A DNA stretch of 64,000 bases from contig NZ_BMOC01000013.1 in NCBI RefSeq assembly GCF_014646875.1, positions 1-64,000 on the forward strand, written 5' to 3'. Shown here piece after piece: positions 16,970 through 25,423 of the stretch. Position 1 is the stretch's first letter; each line of letters begins with the position of its first letter. Under the pieces are notes generated by a model. The model searched no databases. It saw nothing but the letters and a program-made list of their open reading frames with translations, and was not told where the DNA came from. This stretch comes from Halobellus salinus. Lineage in GTDB: Archaea > Halobacteriota > Halobacteria > Halobacteriales > Haloferacaceae. The position numbers and the translations under genes were made by a program.

Positions 16970-17803
16970 GTGCAGATCGTCGGGTACGACACGTCGGAGC
17001 CTGGGGTGCTCGTGAGCCACGCGTCGCGTGGGTCCGACAGCGATATCCGCGGGCCGGCCGACGCCACGGGCAACGGGGCCGGGATCGCCGACCCCGACGC
17101 CCCAACTGAGGTGGCGTTCGTGCCGCTCGAACCCGGCACGGACCTCGAATACGCGCTCGGGGACCGCCACTGCGCGGGCACCCTCACCGACTCGGGCCAC
17201 GTTCCGTGCGCGGAGCCGACCGCACCGCAGTGCCCGCAGCACCGCTCGACGTGGGTGTGCGCCAAGTGCACGGGGACGTGTCTGAAAGACGAAATGGACT
17301 GTGTCGAGCCCCACGTGGTCTACCTCGCCGCCTTCGCCCCGGACACGTTCAAAGTCGGCGTGACGAAGGAGTGGCGGCTCGAAACCCGGCTCCGCGAGCA
17401 GGGCGCCGACCGGGGCGCGCGGGTGACGACAGTTCCGGACGGCCGGATCGCCCGGGAGCGGGAGGCCGAGATCGCCGGCACTGTTCCGGACCGGGTCCGC
17501 GTGCCGGCGAAGCGCGCGGGCCTCCACCGATCGGTCGACGTCGACGCGTGGGCGGATCTGCTCTCGTCGTACGACGTCGCCGACAGCGATCGCTACACGT
17601 TCGACTACGGGCTCGACCTCCGGGATCGGCCCGTGGCGGAGACCATCGGCGCCGGGACGGTCCGCGGGGCCAAGGGGCGGTTGGTGGTCCTGGATCGTGC
17701 GGGCACCACGTACGCGGTCGATCTTCGGAACCTCGTCGGCCACAGGGTCACACAGGGGACGACAAGCCGGGATCTCCAGGCGAGCCTCAGCGCGTGGGAG
17801 TGA
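16970..17803 (+). CDS. DUF2797 family cysteine-rich protein
   Basis: 277 residues beginning with GTG. A zinc-binding-looking cluster covers about residues 70-108: HCAGTL, VPCAEPT, PQCPQHRS, WVCAKCTGTCLKDEMDC. It is followed by VYLAAFAPDTFKVGVTKEWR, the GIY-YIG-like VGVT segment that characterises DUF2797, and a basic region RLETRLREQGADRGARV. The C-terminal ~70 residues form another beta domain. Function is unknown; the cysteine cluster plus GIY-YIG-like core suggest nucleic acid binding. Divergent from aTrm56. Confidence 0.85.
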   Translation: MQIVGYDTSEPGVLVSHASRGSDSDIRGPADATGNGAGIADPDAPTEVAFVPLEPGTDLEYALGDRHCAGTLTDSGHVPCAEPTAPQCPQHRSTWVCAKCTGTCLKDEMDCVEPHVVYLAAFAPDTFKVGVTKEWRLETRLREQGADRGARVTTVPDGRIAREREAEIAGTVPDRVRVPAKRAGLHRSVDVDAWADLLSSYDVADSDRYTFDYGLDLRDRPVAETIGAGTVRGAKGRLVVLDRAGTTYAVDLRNLVGHRVTQGTTSRDLQASLSAWE

Positions 17804-17919
17804 TCGGACGCCTCTCGCCGGTCCGCGGCGCGAACACCGCTCAACCCGGCGAAAACCGGACTAATTCGGCGTGACGGACTGGCGTTTATATACCGAACGA
17901 GACCGTCGTGACGGACGCA

Positions 17920-19218
17920 ATGAACAGAAACGCGCTCGCTGCCGCCCTGGTGGCGGGGCTGGTGGTGCTCGCTGGCTGTTCCAGCGGGTTCACCGGGTCG
18001 CCCGACGGGACAGCAACCGGGGAATCCGCACTCAACGGAGAGACGGCCGCCGAGGAGATCGAGGCGGAGACCGGGACGCTGAACATGTATATCAGCGACG
18101 AGCAGAACGCGATCGATGAGTTCGAGCACCTCAACGTCACCATCACCCGTGTGGGCGTGAAGCCCGCGGGCGACGACAGTGCGGATAACGACGCCGACGA
18201 CGGTGACGACCGCGACACCGACGCCGACGATACCGACGCCAACGACACGACTGAAGACGACGACAGCAACGAAACCGCAGACGACGGCAACGAGACCGCG
18301 GACGACACGAACACGACCGAGTCCGGTGAGGTCGAAACCGAGACTCCTGAGGCCGAGGACGGAGCAGACGACGAGGACGACTCCGACGAGGCGGACGACG
18401 AGGACGACTCCGACGAGGCTGACGACGAGGACGACTCCGACGAGGCTGACGACGAGGACGACTCGGAAGACGACGATGGCAAGTGGGTCGAGTACGAGGT
18501 CGACAACCGGCCCGTCGACCTGACCCAACTGAAGGGCGCAAACGCCACCAAGCTCTCGTCGCTGGATGTGCCGAACGGCAGCTACGAGAAGGTGTTCGTC
18601 TACGTCTCCGACGTGAACGGGACGCTGAACGACGGGACCGACCAGCGCGTGAAGCTTCCGAGCGGGAAGCTCCAGTTGAACTCCGCGTTCACCGTCGGTG
18701 ACGGCGAGGAGGTCGACTTCGTCTTCGATATCACCGCGGTGAAGGCCGGCAACAGCGGGAAGTACATCCTCAAGCCGGTGATCTCCGAATCCGGGACCGA
18801 CGTGGAGATCGACGATGTCGACGAGCGCGACGACGATGAGGACCACGAACGCGCGGACGAAAAAGAACGCGGCGACGAGCGCGACACGGACCTGAACGCC
18901 AGTTTCGACAGCAACGTCACCGCGGGGGAGGGCGTGACACTGAGCGTCACCAGCGACGGTGATCCCCTCGAGGACGCGACCGTCTTCGTCGGCGGCGAGC
19001 GCGCCGGGACGACCGGCGCGAACGGCACCTACGCGATCCGGGTTCCCGACGACGCCGAGGAACTCGAAGTCGGGATCATTCACGAGGGAAGCGAGACGGA
19101 ACTGGAAGTCGAACTCGGCGACGAGTCCGACAGCGACGGGACTGATGACGAGTCCGACGGTCCCCCGGAGGAAACCGCGACCACAAACCGGTCACAACAG
19201 CGGTTAGCCGTCGGCTAA
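17920..19218 (+). CDS. DUF4382 domain lipoprotein with acidic repeat insert
   Basis: 432 residues. MNRNALAAALVAGLVVLAGC is a lipoprotein signal with the acylated Cys at 20. The DUF4382 domain (GTLNMYISDEQNAIDEFEHL ... ITRVGVKPAG ... VDLTQLKGANATKL ... KLPSGKLQLNSAFTVGDGEE) is split by an insert of about 110 Asp/Glu/Thr/Asn residues at roughly 90-195, much of it tandem repeat. A C-terminal Ig-like module (SVTSDGDPLEDATVFVGGER) ends in an acidic tail. ATG 17920 is chosen because TATA box TTTATATA at 17885-17892 lies about 30 bp upstream; the earlier GTG at 17908 is too close to it. Surface protein of unknown role. Confidence 0.88.
   Translation: MNRNALAAALVAGLVVLAGCSSGFTGSPDGTATGESALNGETAAEEIEAETGTLNMYISDEQNAIDEFEHLNVTITRVGVKPAGDDSADNDADDGDDRDTDADDTDANDTTEDDDSNETADDGNETADDTNTTESGEVETETPEAEDGADDEDDSDEADDEDDSDEADDEDDSDEADDEDDSEDDDGKWVEYEVDNRPVDLTQLKGANATKLSSLDVPNGSYEKVFVYVSDVNGTLNDGTDQRVKLPSGKLQLNSAFTVGDGEEVDFVFDITAVKAGNSGKYILKPVISESGTDVEIDDVDERDDDEDHERADEKERGDERDTDLNASFDSNVTAGEGVTLSVTSDGDPLEDATVFVGGERAGTTGANGTYAIRVPDDAEELEVGIIHEGSETELEVELGDESDSDGTDDESDGPPEETATTNRSQQRLAVG
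18367..18474 (+). repeat. 27-bp tandem repeat inside the DUF4382 gene
   Basis: Three near-perfect 27-bp units (18367-18393, 18394-18420, 18421-18447) and a fourth partial unit encode the nine-residue motif DDEDDSDEA. The frame is kept, so copy number can vary without breaking the gene. Confidence 0.9.
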
Positions 19219-19257
19219 CCGACGGGACCGTCGCTCGCGGTTTTCTATCGAGACCGA

Positions 19258-19568
19258 GTATGAGTGGTGGACGACGGGATTGCCCGGCGTTCCGACACGG
19301 GGAATCCCGGGTGCCTCCTCCACCCCGCGATCCTCCGAGCGACGAACGTTCGTCGGTCCGCTGCTCGCTTCCGCGCCTGACGGACTGCCGACGACGAATC
19401 ACCTCGGACCGGCCCTGCGGCCGGCGTCGGTGAACCGCCGCCCCCGAAGGACGAGGTTTCGACGTTGGCTTCCGGGGCCCGCACCGGTCTGTCCGGACGC
19501 CTCCGCGTTCGGTCCCCGCTGAAGGCCAAAGATGCGGGTGAGGAGCAGGGCCTAGCTGCCCGACCTAG
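19258..19568 (-). ncRNA. SRP RNA (7S RNA)
   Basis: Read on the minus strand, the region starts near GGACTAGGTCGGGCAGCTAG, the 5'-domain loop sequence of archaeal SRP RNA. It contains the S-domain helix 8 hallmark at 19356-19385: GTCCG-TCAGG-CGC, the GGAA tetraloop, then GCG-AGCAG-CGGAC. It continues through the long helix 5 strands (GGGTGCCT/AGGCACCC-type pairing) to about ACCACTC near 19258. Size (about 310 nt), the asymmetric AGCAG/TCAGG internal loop and the GGAA cap fit the RNA that binds SRP54 and SRP19 for co-translational membrane targeting. A TATA-like CTTATGT lies just upstream at about 19594-19600. Ends are approximate. The srp19 gene is at 39.8 kb. Confidence 0.9.
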
Positions 19569-19672
19569 TCCGCGCTGAGATATGCCGCACCGACATAAGG
19601 GGCTTTCGACTTCTCGACCCCCCGGATCGCAGGACACCGGGCGGGTCCCCCCGCTCGGGCGGTGGCGCTGCG

Positions 19673-20089
19673 TCACGGGAGCGTTGACATTGCGTACCCG
19701 CCGGCGGCCAGCGTGGCGAGCGCCGCGCCGGCGACGACAACCCACCGGTGGGACTCGATCCAGGCGTACTCCGACGGGAAACTGAAAATAACGGTCGGGT
19801 CGATCGAGACGGCCCACAACACCGCAAACAGCACCATCGACACCCCCGAGACGGCCGCGACCCCGGCCAGCGTCTGGGGGTCCGACCGGCCCTGTGCGCC
19901 GGCGAGAAATACTACGATATTCACCAGCGCGAGCACGCCAACGATCGAGACCCCCAACGGGCCGGACGCGTAGTACGCCGCGACGGCGTTGCCGGGGGCG
20001 GACACGAAAGCCGCCGGCACGAAAACCACGCCCGCGAGCAGGAGACACGCGGCCGCGCCCAGCCGCGGTGTGAAAGAGTCCAGGTCCAT
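19673..20089 (-). CDS. Four-helix haloarchaeal membrane protein (DUF7548-like)
   Basis: 138 residues with four predicted transmembrane helices (about 10-32, 44-64, 75-95, 112-133). They are separated by short loops, including the acidic FSFPSEYAWIESHRW between helices 3 and 4. Conserved in haloarchaea; I associate it from memory with DUF7548. No catalytic motif is visible. It lies upstream of the SRP RNA on the same strand and divergently from the thiolase-like gene. Confidence 0.72.
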   Translation of the reverse strand: MDLDSFTPRLGAAACLLLAGVVFVPAAFVSAPGNAVAAYYASGPLGVSIVGVLALVNIVVFLAGAQGRSDPQTLAGVAAVSGVSMVLFAVLWAVSIDPTVIFSFPSEYAWIESHRWVVVAGAALATLAAGGYAMSTLP

Positions 20090-20200
20090 ACCGAACCTCG
20101 GCCCGGCGGGTGTGTAAGCGCTTCGAGAGTCGGCCACCGGGTGCGGGTGGGGGACGCCCGGAAGGGAAACCGGTAAACCACACGTCTCCCCTTCTGGGGT

Positions 20201-21355
20201 ATGGAGCGCGTAGCGATCATCGGCGCGTCGATGACCCAGTTCGGGCAGCGCGACGCCTGGATCCGCGAACTGCTCGCGGAGGCCGGCAGCGCATGTCTGG
20301 ACGACGCCGGCGTCGCCGCCGACGCGGTCAAGCACCTGTACGTCTCGAACATGGCGAGCGGGGAGTTCGAGGGACAGACCGGCGTTCCGAACGCCCTCGC
20401 ACACGACCTCGCGGCGGTGCCGGCGTACACCGCCCGCATCGACCAGACGTCCGCGTCGGGCGGTGCTGGCGTCTACGCCGCGTGGCAGTCGGTGGCGTCG
20501 GGTGCCTCGGATATGACCCTGCTCGTCGGCGGCGAGCGGATGACACACAAGACGACCGCCGAGGCCACCGACGTCATCGCGTCGCTGACCCACCCCGCGG
20601 AGTACAAACACGGTGTCACCCTCCCCTCCTTTGCGGGGTTGACGGCGAGACACTACCTCGAAACCTACGACGCTCCCAGGGAGGCGCTGGGTCGGGTCGC
20701 TGTCAAAAACCACAGCAACGGCGTCGACAACCCCCACGCCCAGTTCCAGAAGGAGGTCGACCTCGACACCGTCCTGGAGTCGCCGATTGTGGCCGATCCC
20801 CTCCGGCTCTACGACTTCTGCCCGATCACCGACGGGTCGGCGGGACTGCTGTTGTGCCCCGAGTCGGTCGCCCGCGAGTACACCGACGAGTACGCGGTCG
20901 TCTCCGGGATCGGCGGCGCGACCGACACCCACGTGGTTCACGAACGCGCCGACCCGACGACGATGGGCGGCGTCGTCAACTCCTCGGAGGAGGCCTACCG
21001 GATGGCTGACGTCGGTCCCGACGACGTCGACGTGGCGGAACTCCACGACATGTTCACCATCCTCGAGTTCCTCCAGTCGGAGGACCTCGGGTTCTTCGAG
21101 AAGGGCGAGGGGTGGAAGGCAGTCGAGGCGGGCGTCACCGACCGCGACGGCGACCTCCCGATCAACACGTCCGGCGGGTTGAAGTCCAAGGGCCACCCGC
21201 TCGGCGCGTCCGGCGTCGCACAGGTGTACGAGGTCTACAAGCAGGTTCTCGGCGACGCCGGCGCCCGGCAGGTCGACGCCGGGACGGGGTTGGCGTGCAA
21301 CGTCGGCGGGTTCGGGAACTGCGTGACCACGACCATCCTGGAGGGAGCGGTATGA
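20201..21355 (+). CDS. Thiolase-like protein (acetyl-CoA acetyltransferase family)
   Basis: 384 residues of the thiolase fold. The N-terminal half includes RVAIIGASMTQFGQRD and the segment that normally carries the nucleophilic Cys. Here it reads IDQTSASGGAGVYAAW, so Ser replaces Cys at about residue 86. The C-terminal half has ELHDMFTILE, the His of KGHPLGASGVAQ and NVGGFGNCVTTT with the second active-site Cys. Archaeal thiolases of this type form complexes with HMG-CoA synthase and a DUF35 OB-fold protein in the mevalonate pathway or act in acyl-CoA metabolism. The next gene overlaps by 4 bp (ATGA) and encodes that OB-fold type. Catalysis would need checking given the missing Cys. Confidence 0.87.
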   Translation: MERVAIIGASMTQFGQRDAWIRELLAEAGSACLDDAGVAADAVKHLYVSNMASGEFEGQTGVPNALAHDLAAVPAYTARIDQTSASGGAGVYAAWQSVASGASDMTLLVGGERMTHKTTAEATDVIASLTHPAEYKHGVTLPSFAGLTARHYLETYDAPREALGRVAVKNHSNGVDNPHAQFQKEVDLDTVLESPIVADPLRLYDFCPITDGSAGLLLCPESVAREYTDEYAVVSGIGGATDTHVVHERADPTTMGGVVNSSEEAYRMADVGPDDVDVAELHDMFTILEFLQSEDLGFFEKGEGWKAVEAGVTDRDGDLPINTSGGLKSKGHPLGASGVAQVYEVYKQVLGDAGARQVDAGTGLACNVGGFGNCVTTTILEGAV

Positions 21356-21777
21356 CTGAAGACGGGAGCGGTGCGGCCGGATCGGACGCCGCCGACACGG
21401 GGGACGACACGACGCCGACGATGGACGCCGCCCGCTACCCGGACGGCAGCCTCACGCATCCACCCCACCCGGTCGGACCCGGCGGGAAAGAACCCGTCGG
21501 AACGGTCGACCTGAGCGACTACACGGCCGAGGTGGTCACCTGGACGACGTCGACCGCGACCCCACCGGGCGTCAGAGAGCCGAACACCCTCGCGATCGTG
21601 GAGTTCGATGTTGACGGCGAACCGGTTCGGGCGATCGGCCAGGTCACCACCGAAGCTGTCGAAACCGGCGACAGGGTGCGGCCGGTCTACTGCGAGGAGC
21701 TTCGAGACCCCGATGCCGGGATCAGAGCGCCCGACAGCCAGGCGTGGGACGGGTTCCGGTTCGAGCCGGTGGCGTAG
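21352..21777 (+). CDS. DUF35-type OB-fold partner of the thiolase
   Basis: 141 residues. After a 45-residue acidic lead comes an OB-fold: GTVDLSDYTAEVVTWTTSTA, NTLAIVEFDVDGEPVRAIGQ, and VRPVYCEELRDPDAG. It resembles the C-terminal OB domain of DUF35 proteins that channel acyl-CoA between thiolase and HMG-CoA synthase. The usual N-terminal zinc-ribbon CxxC...CxxC is missing; only one Cys is present. The start overlaps the thiolase stop in an ATGA, so the two are translated together. Confidence 0.82.
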   Translation: MTEDGSGAAGSDAADTGDDTTPTMDAARYPDGSLTHPPHPVGPGGKEPVGTVDLSDYTAEVVTWTTSTATPPGVREPNTLAIVEFDVDGEPVRAIGQVTTEAVETGDRVRPVYCEELRDPDAGIRAPDSQAWDGFRFEPVA

Positions 21778-21834
21778 TCGACGCCGCGGCTCCGCGACAC
21801 ACACGCTTTTAGTTTCGCTCTGAGTCAACCCGGT

Positions 21835-22863
21835 ATGAGCCTTGACTACCGGCGACTCGGATCGACGGGCACCACGGTATCGGAACTCTGCTTCGGCACC
21901 TGGCGGTTCGGTCGCGAGACCGACGGCACGGTCGAAACCACGAAGCAGGACGCCCACCGCCTGTTGGACGCCTTCGCCGACGCCGGCGGCAGCTTCATCG
22001 ACACCGCCAACGTCTACGGCGACCCCAACGGCCGCAGCGAGTCGTGGATCGGCGACTGGCTCGCCGACCGCGATCGCGCCGACTACGTGCTGGCGTCGAA
22101 GGTCTACTTCGGGTTCGACCCCGACAACCCCAACGGGTCGGGACTGTCGCGGACGCACGTCAGAAACCAGATCCAGGGCACCCTGGATCGGCTCGGAACC
22201 GACTACCTCGACCTCTACTACATCCACCGGTGGGACGACGAGACCCCAATAGAGGAGACGCTTGCGACCCTCGATCAGTTGGTCGAGGAAGGAACGGTCA
22301 ACTACCTCGGCGCGTCGACGATGGCGGCCTGGAAGCTCGCGAAGGCGCTGTGGAAGTCGGACGTCCACGACTGGGAGCGCTTCGAGGTCACCCAACCGCT
22401 GTTCCACGCCGGCTACTACGAAGACGTGAAGGAGTATCTCGACGTCTGTGGTGACCAGGAACTGGCGGTCTGCCCGTACTCCCCGCTGGCGGGCGGGTTC
22501 CTCACCGGGAAGTACGAACGCGCCGACCCCGACGACCCCGAACGGGTCGTCGCCCCCGACGGCTCCCGTGGATCGCTCGACGACCAGTTCGGCGACTACT
22601 ACCTCTCCGAACGCGGGTGGCACGTCCTCGATGCGATCAGAGCGGTCGCCGACGAGGAGGACGCCACCCCCGCACAGGTGGCGCTCCGGTGGCTGATGGA
22701 GTACCCAGACGCGACCGTGATTCCCATCGTCGGCGCACGGACGGTCGACCAACTCAACGAGAACGTCGCGGCCGCCGAGGTGGATCTCTCACAGGACCAG
22801 TGGGACCGGATCTTCGAGGCCCGCTACAACGACAATGGAAAACGGTTCGGCCACCGAGACTGA
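21835..22863 (+). CDS. Aldo/keto reductase
   Basis: 342 residues of the AKR TIM barrel. Recognisable are YRRLGSTGTTVSELCFGTWR at the N-terminus, FIDTANVYGDPNGRSESWIG with the catalytic Asp and Tyr, VLASKVYFGF with the catalytic Lys, DYLDLYYIHRWDDETPIEET, and the C-terminal NADPH-binding segment PIVGARTVDQLNENV. It belongs to the AKR11/13-like, YajO/YdjG-type general reductases acting on aldehydes and ketones; substrate unknown. Expressed alone, 58 bp after the OB-fold gene. Confidence 0.9.
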   Translation: MSLDYRRLGSTGTTVSELCFGTWRFGRETDGTVETTKQDAHRLLDAFADAGGSFIDTANVYGDPNGRSESWIGDWLADRDRADYVLASKVYFGFDPDNPNGSGLSRTHVRNQIQGTLDRLGTDYLDLYYIHRWDDETPIEETLATLDQLVEEGTVNYLGASTMAAWKLAKALWKSDVHDWERFEVTQPLFHAGYYEDVKEYLDVCGDQELAVCPYSPLAGGFLTGKYERADPDDPERVVAPDGSRGSLDDQFGDYYLSERGWHVLDAIRAVADEEDATPAQVALRWLMEYPDATVIPIVGARTVDQLNENVAAAEVDLSQDQWDRIFEARYNDNGKRFGHRD

Positions 22864-22890
22864 CCCGGCGATCCGCCTTCGGAGCGGCGC

Positions 22891-23121
22891 TTAGACCGAC
22901 TGTTTCACACAGCGGGTGATCGCGTCAACGTCGTAGTCGTCGGCGGCTTTGTCCCAGACTACGTCACCGTCGACGGCAACCGTCAGGACGCCGCGGTCGC
23001 CGGTCACCAAGGCGACGCGGTCCAGTCGGTCACCGAACTGTTCGAGCAGCGCGTGTTGGATCTTCTCGGCGCGCTCCAGGAACCCACAGGGGACGCAGTA
23101 TTCGATCTCGACGGTTGGCAT
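22891..23121 (-). CDS. SelT/SelW/SelH (Rdx) family redox protein
   Basis: 76 residues of the Rdx family, a small thioredoxin-like fold. The redox CxxC is VEIEYCVPCGFLERAE (Cys9/Cys12), followed by the strand GVLTVAVDGDVVWDKA. In eukaryotes the equivalent position may be selenocysteine; here both are plain Cys codons. Its partners are not known in archaea. It faces the aldo/keto reductase gene tail to tail, 27 bp apart. Confidence 0.88.
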   Translation of the reverse strand: MPTVEIEYCVPCGFLERAEKIQHALLEQFGDRLDRVALVTGDRGVLTVAVDGDVVWDKAADDYDVDAITRCVKQSV

Positions 23122-23195
23122 CGTCTCCGTATTGGTGACGACTCGTGTTAAATCTGCGTCCAGTCGCCGGAGTGTGTCACCCGTACTCTCCCCGG

Positions 23196-23861
23196 CTAGT
23201 CGCCGCCGACCGACGGCCGCCAGTACAGCAGCCCGACGGTCACCAGAAACACCGCCGTCGAAAGGTCGTAAGAAAAGCCCAACGCGGCGGTCGCGACCGC
23301 CGACCCCCCGCCAACCACGCCGGTCGCGACGGAGGCGACCACCGGCCACGTACACGAGACACACGAGAGAAGCCCAAAAAGGCCGGAAACGGCGGATCCA
23401 GCCGCGTCGATGAACGTGGCGTAGACCAGATACGAGAGCCCCACATAGCCGACGACGCGAGCGGGGACAAGCCCCACGACCACGTACGGCGTCGTGAGCA
23501 CTGGTGCAGGACCCCACCCGGGCGGCAGCGGCACCAGGCGAATCCCCCACGTGGCCCCCGCCCCCGTCTCGGGGAAAGTGAGGAGGCCGCCGGCGACCGC
23601 AAGTGCGGCGAAGTAGCCGACGGCGGCCGCGGCCGCCCGACGCCGCGTCCGGTCGTCAGTCGTCGCGGGAGCGGTCTTCCAGACGGTAATGAGCCCGATA
23701 AACACCCATAGGAGCCCGTAGACGACGTACCGGGGTTCCGGGGCCGTGACGCCCCCAAATAGCATGTACGCGACCGCGAGGAGCACCAGCGTGTTCGCGA
23801 CGATCGCGCCGTGCAACAGCGTGTGGATGTCGACCCGCGAGCGGAGTGACACGGCCGCCAT
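23196..23861 (-). CDS. Haloarchaeal membrane protein (DUF7546-like) next to heme synthesis gene
   Basis: 221 residues, six to seven hydrophobic segments, with FGLLSCVSCTWPVVASVATG (a Cys pair) near residue 165 and an N-terminal VDIHTLLHGAIVANTLVLLA. This is a conserved haloarchaeal family, from memory DUF7546, usually near the cytochrome oxidase assembly genes as here. The CVSC pair in a membrane segment could bind copper or heme or act in thiol exchange; this is inference. The start lies 1 bp past the stop of ctaB, so it is probably in the same operon. Confidence 0.72.
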   Translation of the reverse strand: MAAVSLRSRVDIHTLLHGAIVANTLVLLAVAYMLFGGVTAPEPRYVVYGLLWVFIGLITVWKTAPATTDDRTRRRAAAAAVGYFAALAVAGGLLTFPETGAGATWGIRLVPLPPGWGPAPVLTTPYVVVGLVPARVVGYVGLSYLVYATFIDAAGSAVSGLFGLLSCVSCTWPVVASVATGVVGGGSAVATAALGFSYDLSTAVFLVTVGLLYWRPSVGGD

Positions 23862-23862
23862 A

Positions 23863-25287
23863 TCACACCACCAGCGTATCGACGACGACCGCAAGCAGCA
23901 GCGCGCCGAGGTAGGCGTTCGACGCGTGGAACGACCGAAACGCCGCCCGCTCGGTCTGCTCATAATGGAGTTGGACCGCGAAATAGAGGAACGCGGCGCC
24001 GAAGCCGACGCTCGTGAGCGCGTACAGCGCCCCGAGCGCCTCCATCGACGCCAAGGCGCCGGCCGCCACGAGCGTCGCGGCGAGGTACCACAGAATCTGT
24101 TTTCGCGTTTCGGTCTCGCCGCGGACCACCGGCATCATAGGGAACCCGCCGCGCTCGTAGTCGTCTTTATACGCCAGCGCGAGGTTGTAGAAATGCGCCG
24201 GCGTCCACAGGAAGATGACCGCCGCGAGTCCCAGCCCCGCGAGTCCGATCTCGCCGGCGACCGCGACCCACCCGATCAGCGCCGGCAACGCCCCCGCAGC
24301 GCCGCCGAGGACAGTATTCTGTACGGTGTTAGGCTTGAGCAGCAGGGTGTACACGACACTGTAGAAGACGATCGCCGCGAGGCCGAGCACGGCAGCCAGC
24401 AGGTTCACCCACGCGAACAACGCGAGCGACCCGGTCGCGAGGACGACCCCGAACGCGAGCGCGTTCCGGACCGGGACGATGTCGGTCGCGAGCGGCCGGT
24501 CGTTCGTCCGCTGCATCCGGCGGTCGATGTCGCGCTCGAAAACGTGGTTGAACGTGCCGGACGCCCCGATCGAGAGCACCCCGCCGCCGAGCGTGGCGAG
24601 GACGACACCGACGGTCAACCCCCCGGTGGTGGTCGCCGCCAGCGCCATCCCCGCGGCCGCGACCAGACATAGCAGCCACATGAGCCGGGGCTTCGTCAAC
24701 CGGAGGTACGCCGTTGCGGTCTCGGCGACTCCGGCAGTGTCGTGCGAGGATGCGGTTGACGGCGCGGTTGCGGTCGGTTCGCCGTTCGCCGGGGCCGGCG
24801 GGTTGAGGTCGATGTCCTCGTTGGGACGGTCGGTGGGGTCGCCTGTCGCCCGTTCGAGCGCCCACGCCAGCGCCACAACTAAGCCGGCGAAGATGGCCAG
24901 CCCGACGGTCAGGTGGGCCGCAGACAGCGTCGGTGTTACACCGCCGACAGCGACGAACGCCCCCAGCCCCGCCTGGACGGGGTAGAGCACGCCTGCGACC
25001 GTCATTGCACCCAACACCCGGTGGTCGATTCCGGCACGGACGCCCGCAACGAGCGCCGCGAGGCCGAGCAGGCCGACGACGACCGCCGCGATCCGGTGAC
25101 CGATCGCGAGCCACCCGGCGGGCGTCGCGGGTGTTGTCCACCCATCGCCGCAGACAGGCCACGCCGCACACGCCGCAGCGGCGTCGGTCAGCGCTGTTGT
25201 CACTCCGACCAGAAGCAGGAGGTAGACCCCGATGGCCGTTGCCGCGAGCAGGCCGTGGAACCGATCGTGGGAGGGAGTCGATGCCAC
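23863..25287 (-). CDS. ctaB: Fused heme A synthase (CtaA) and protoheme IX farnesyltransferase (CtaB)
   Basis: 474 residues. Residues 1-150 form a short CtaA-like four-helix part with histidines in GHRIA, DHRVLG and AAHLTVG. Residues about 195-474 are the UbiA-type prenyltransferase CtaB, with LTKPRLMWLL, the Asp-rich prenyl-diphosphate motif NHVFERDIDRRMQRTNDRPL, and the second YKDDYERGGFPMMP. A linker of about 40 Pro/Ala/Thr residues joins them. CtaB makes heme O from heme B and CtaA oxidises it to heme A for the terminal oxidase. Such fusions are known in haloarchaea. The GTG at 25287 is chosen by distance from a TATA-like CTAAGTAC; in-frame GTGs upstream (25317) are possible. Divergent from coxB. 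Confidence 0.88.
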   Translation of the reverse strand: MASTPSHDRFHGLLAATAIGVYLLLLVGVTTALTDAAAACAAWPVCGDGWTTPATPAGWLAIGHRIAAVVVGLLGLAALVAGVRAGIDHRVLGAMTVAGVLYPVQAGLGAFVAVGGVTPTLSAAHLTVGLAIFAGLVVALAWALERATGDPTDRPNEDIDLNPPAPANGEPTATAPSTASSHDTAGVAETATAYLRLTKPRLMWLLCLVAAAGMALAATTTGGLTVGVVLATLGGGVLSIGASGTFNHVFERDIDRRMQRTNDRPLATDIVPVRNALAFGVVLATGSLALFAWVNLLAAVLGLAAIVFYSVVYTLLLKPNTVQNTVLGGAAGALPALIGWVAVAGEIGLAGLGLAAVIFLWTPAHFYNLALAYKDDYERGGFPMMPVVRGETETRKQILWYLAATLVAAGALASMEALGALYALTSVGFGAAFLYFAVQLHYEQTERAAFRSFHASNAYLGALLLAVVVDTLVV

Positions 25288-25389
25288 GTGAATCACCTGT
25301 CGGGCGTTGGGAACCACCGTACTTAGGCCCGCCGCTTCCGCCGTCGGCCGGCGGCTGGGGTGGGCGGTCGCGGGGTCGGCAGAGACGGC

Positions 25390-25398
25390 ACATATTTA
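25390..25398 (+). promoter_or_regulatory. TATA box of coxB
   Basis: ACATATTTA lies 26-34 bp before the ATG of coxB, matching a leaderless haloarchaeal promoter. The spacer to the divergent ctaB promoter is about 60 bp, so the two may share regulatory sites. Confidence 0.6.
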
Positions 25399-25423
25399 CG
25401 TTGCTCTTTCTAAGCCCGGATTG

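Noticed and set aside
17605-19083. Minus-strand frame of 492 codons opposite DUF2797 and DUF4382
   Set aside because: It spans two real genes on the other strand and gives Val/Leu/Gly repeats that mirror the acidic repeat codons.
19245-20183. Minus-strand frame of 312 codons across the SRP RNA
   Set aside because: It overlaps the SRP RNA and the DUF7548-like gene in another frame and has Arg/Gly/Pro composition.
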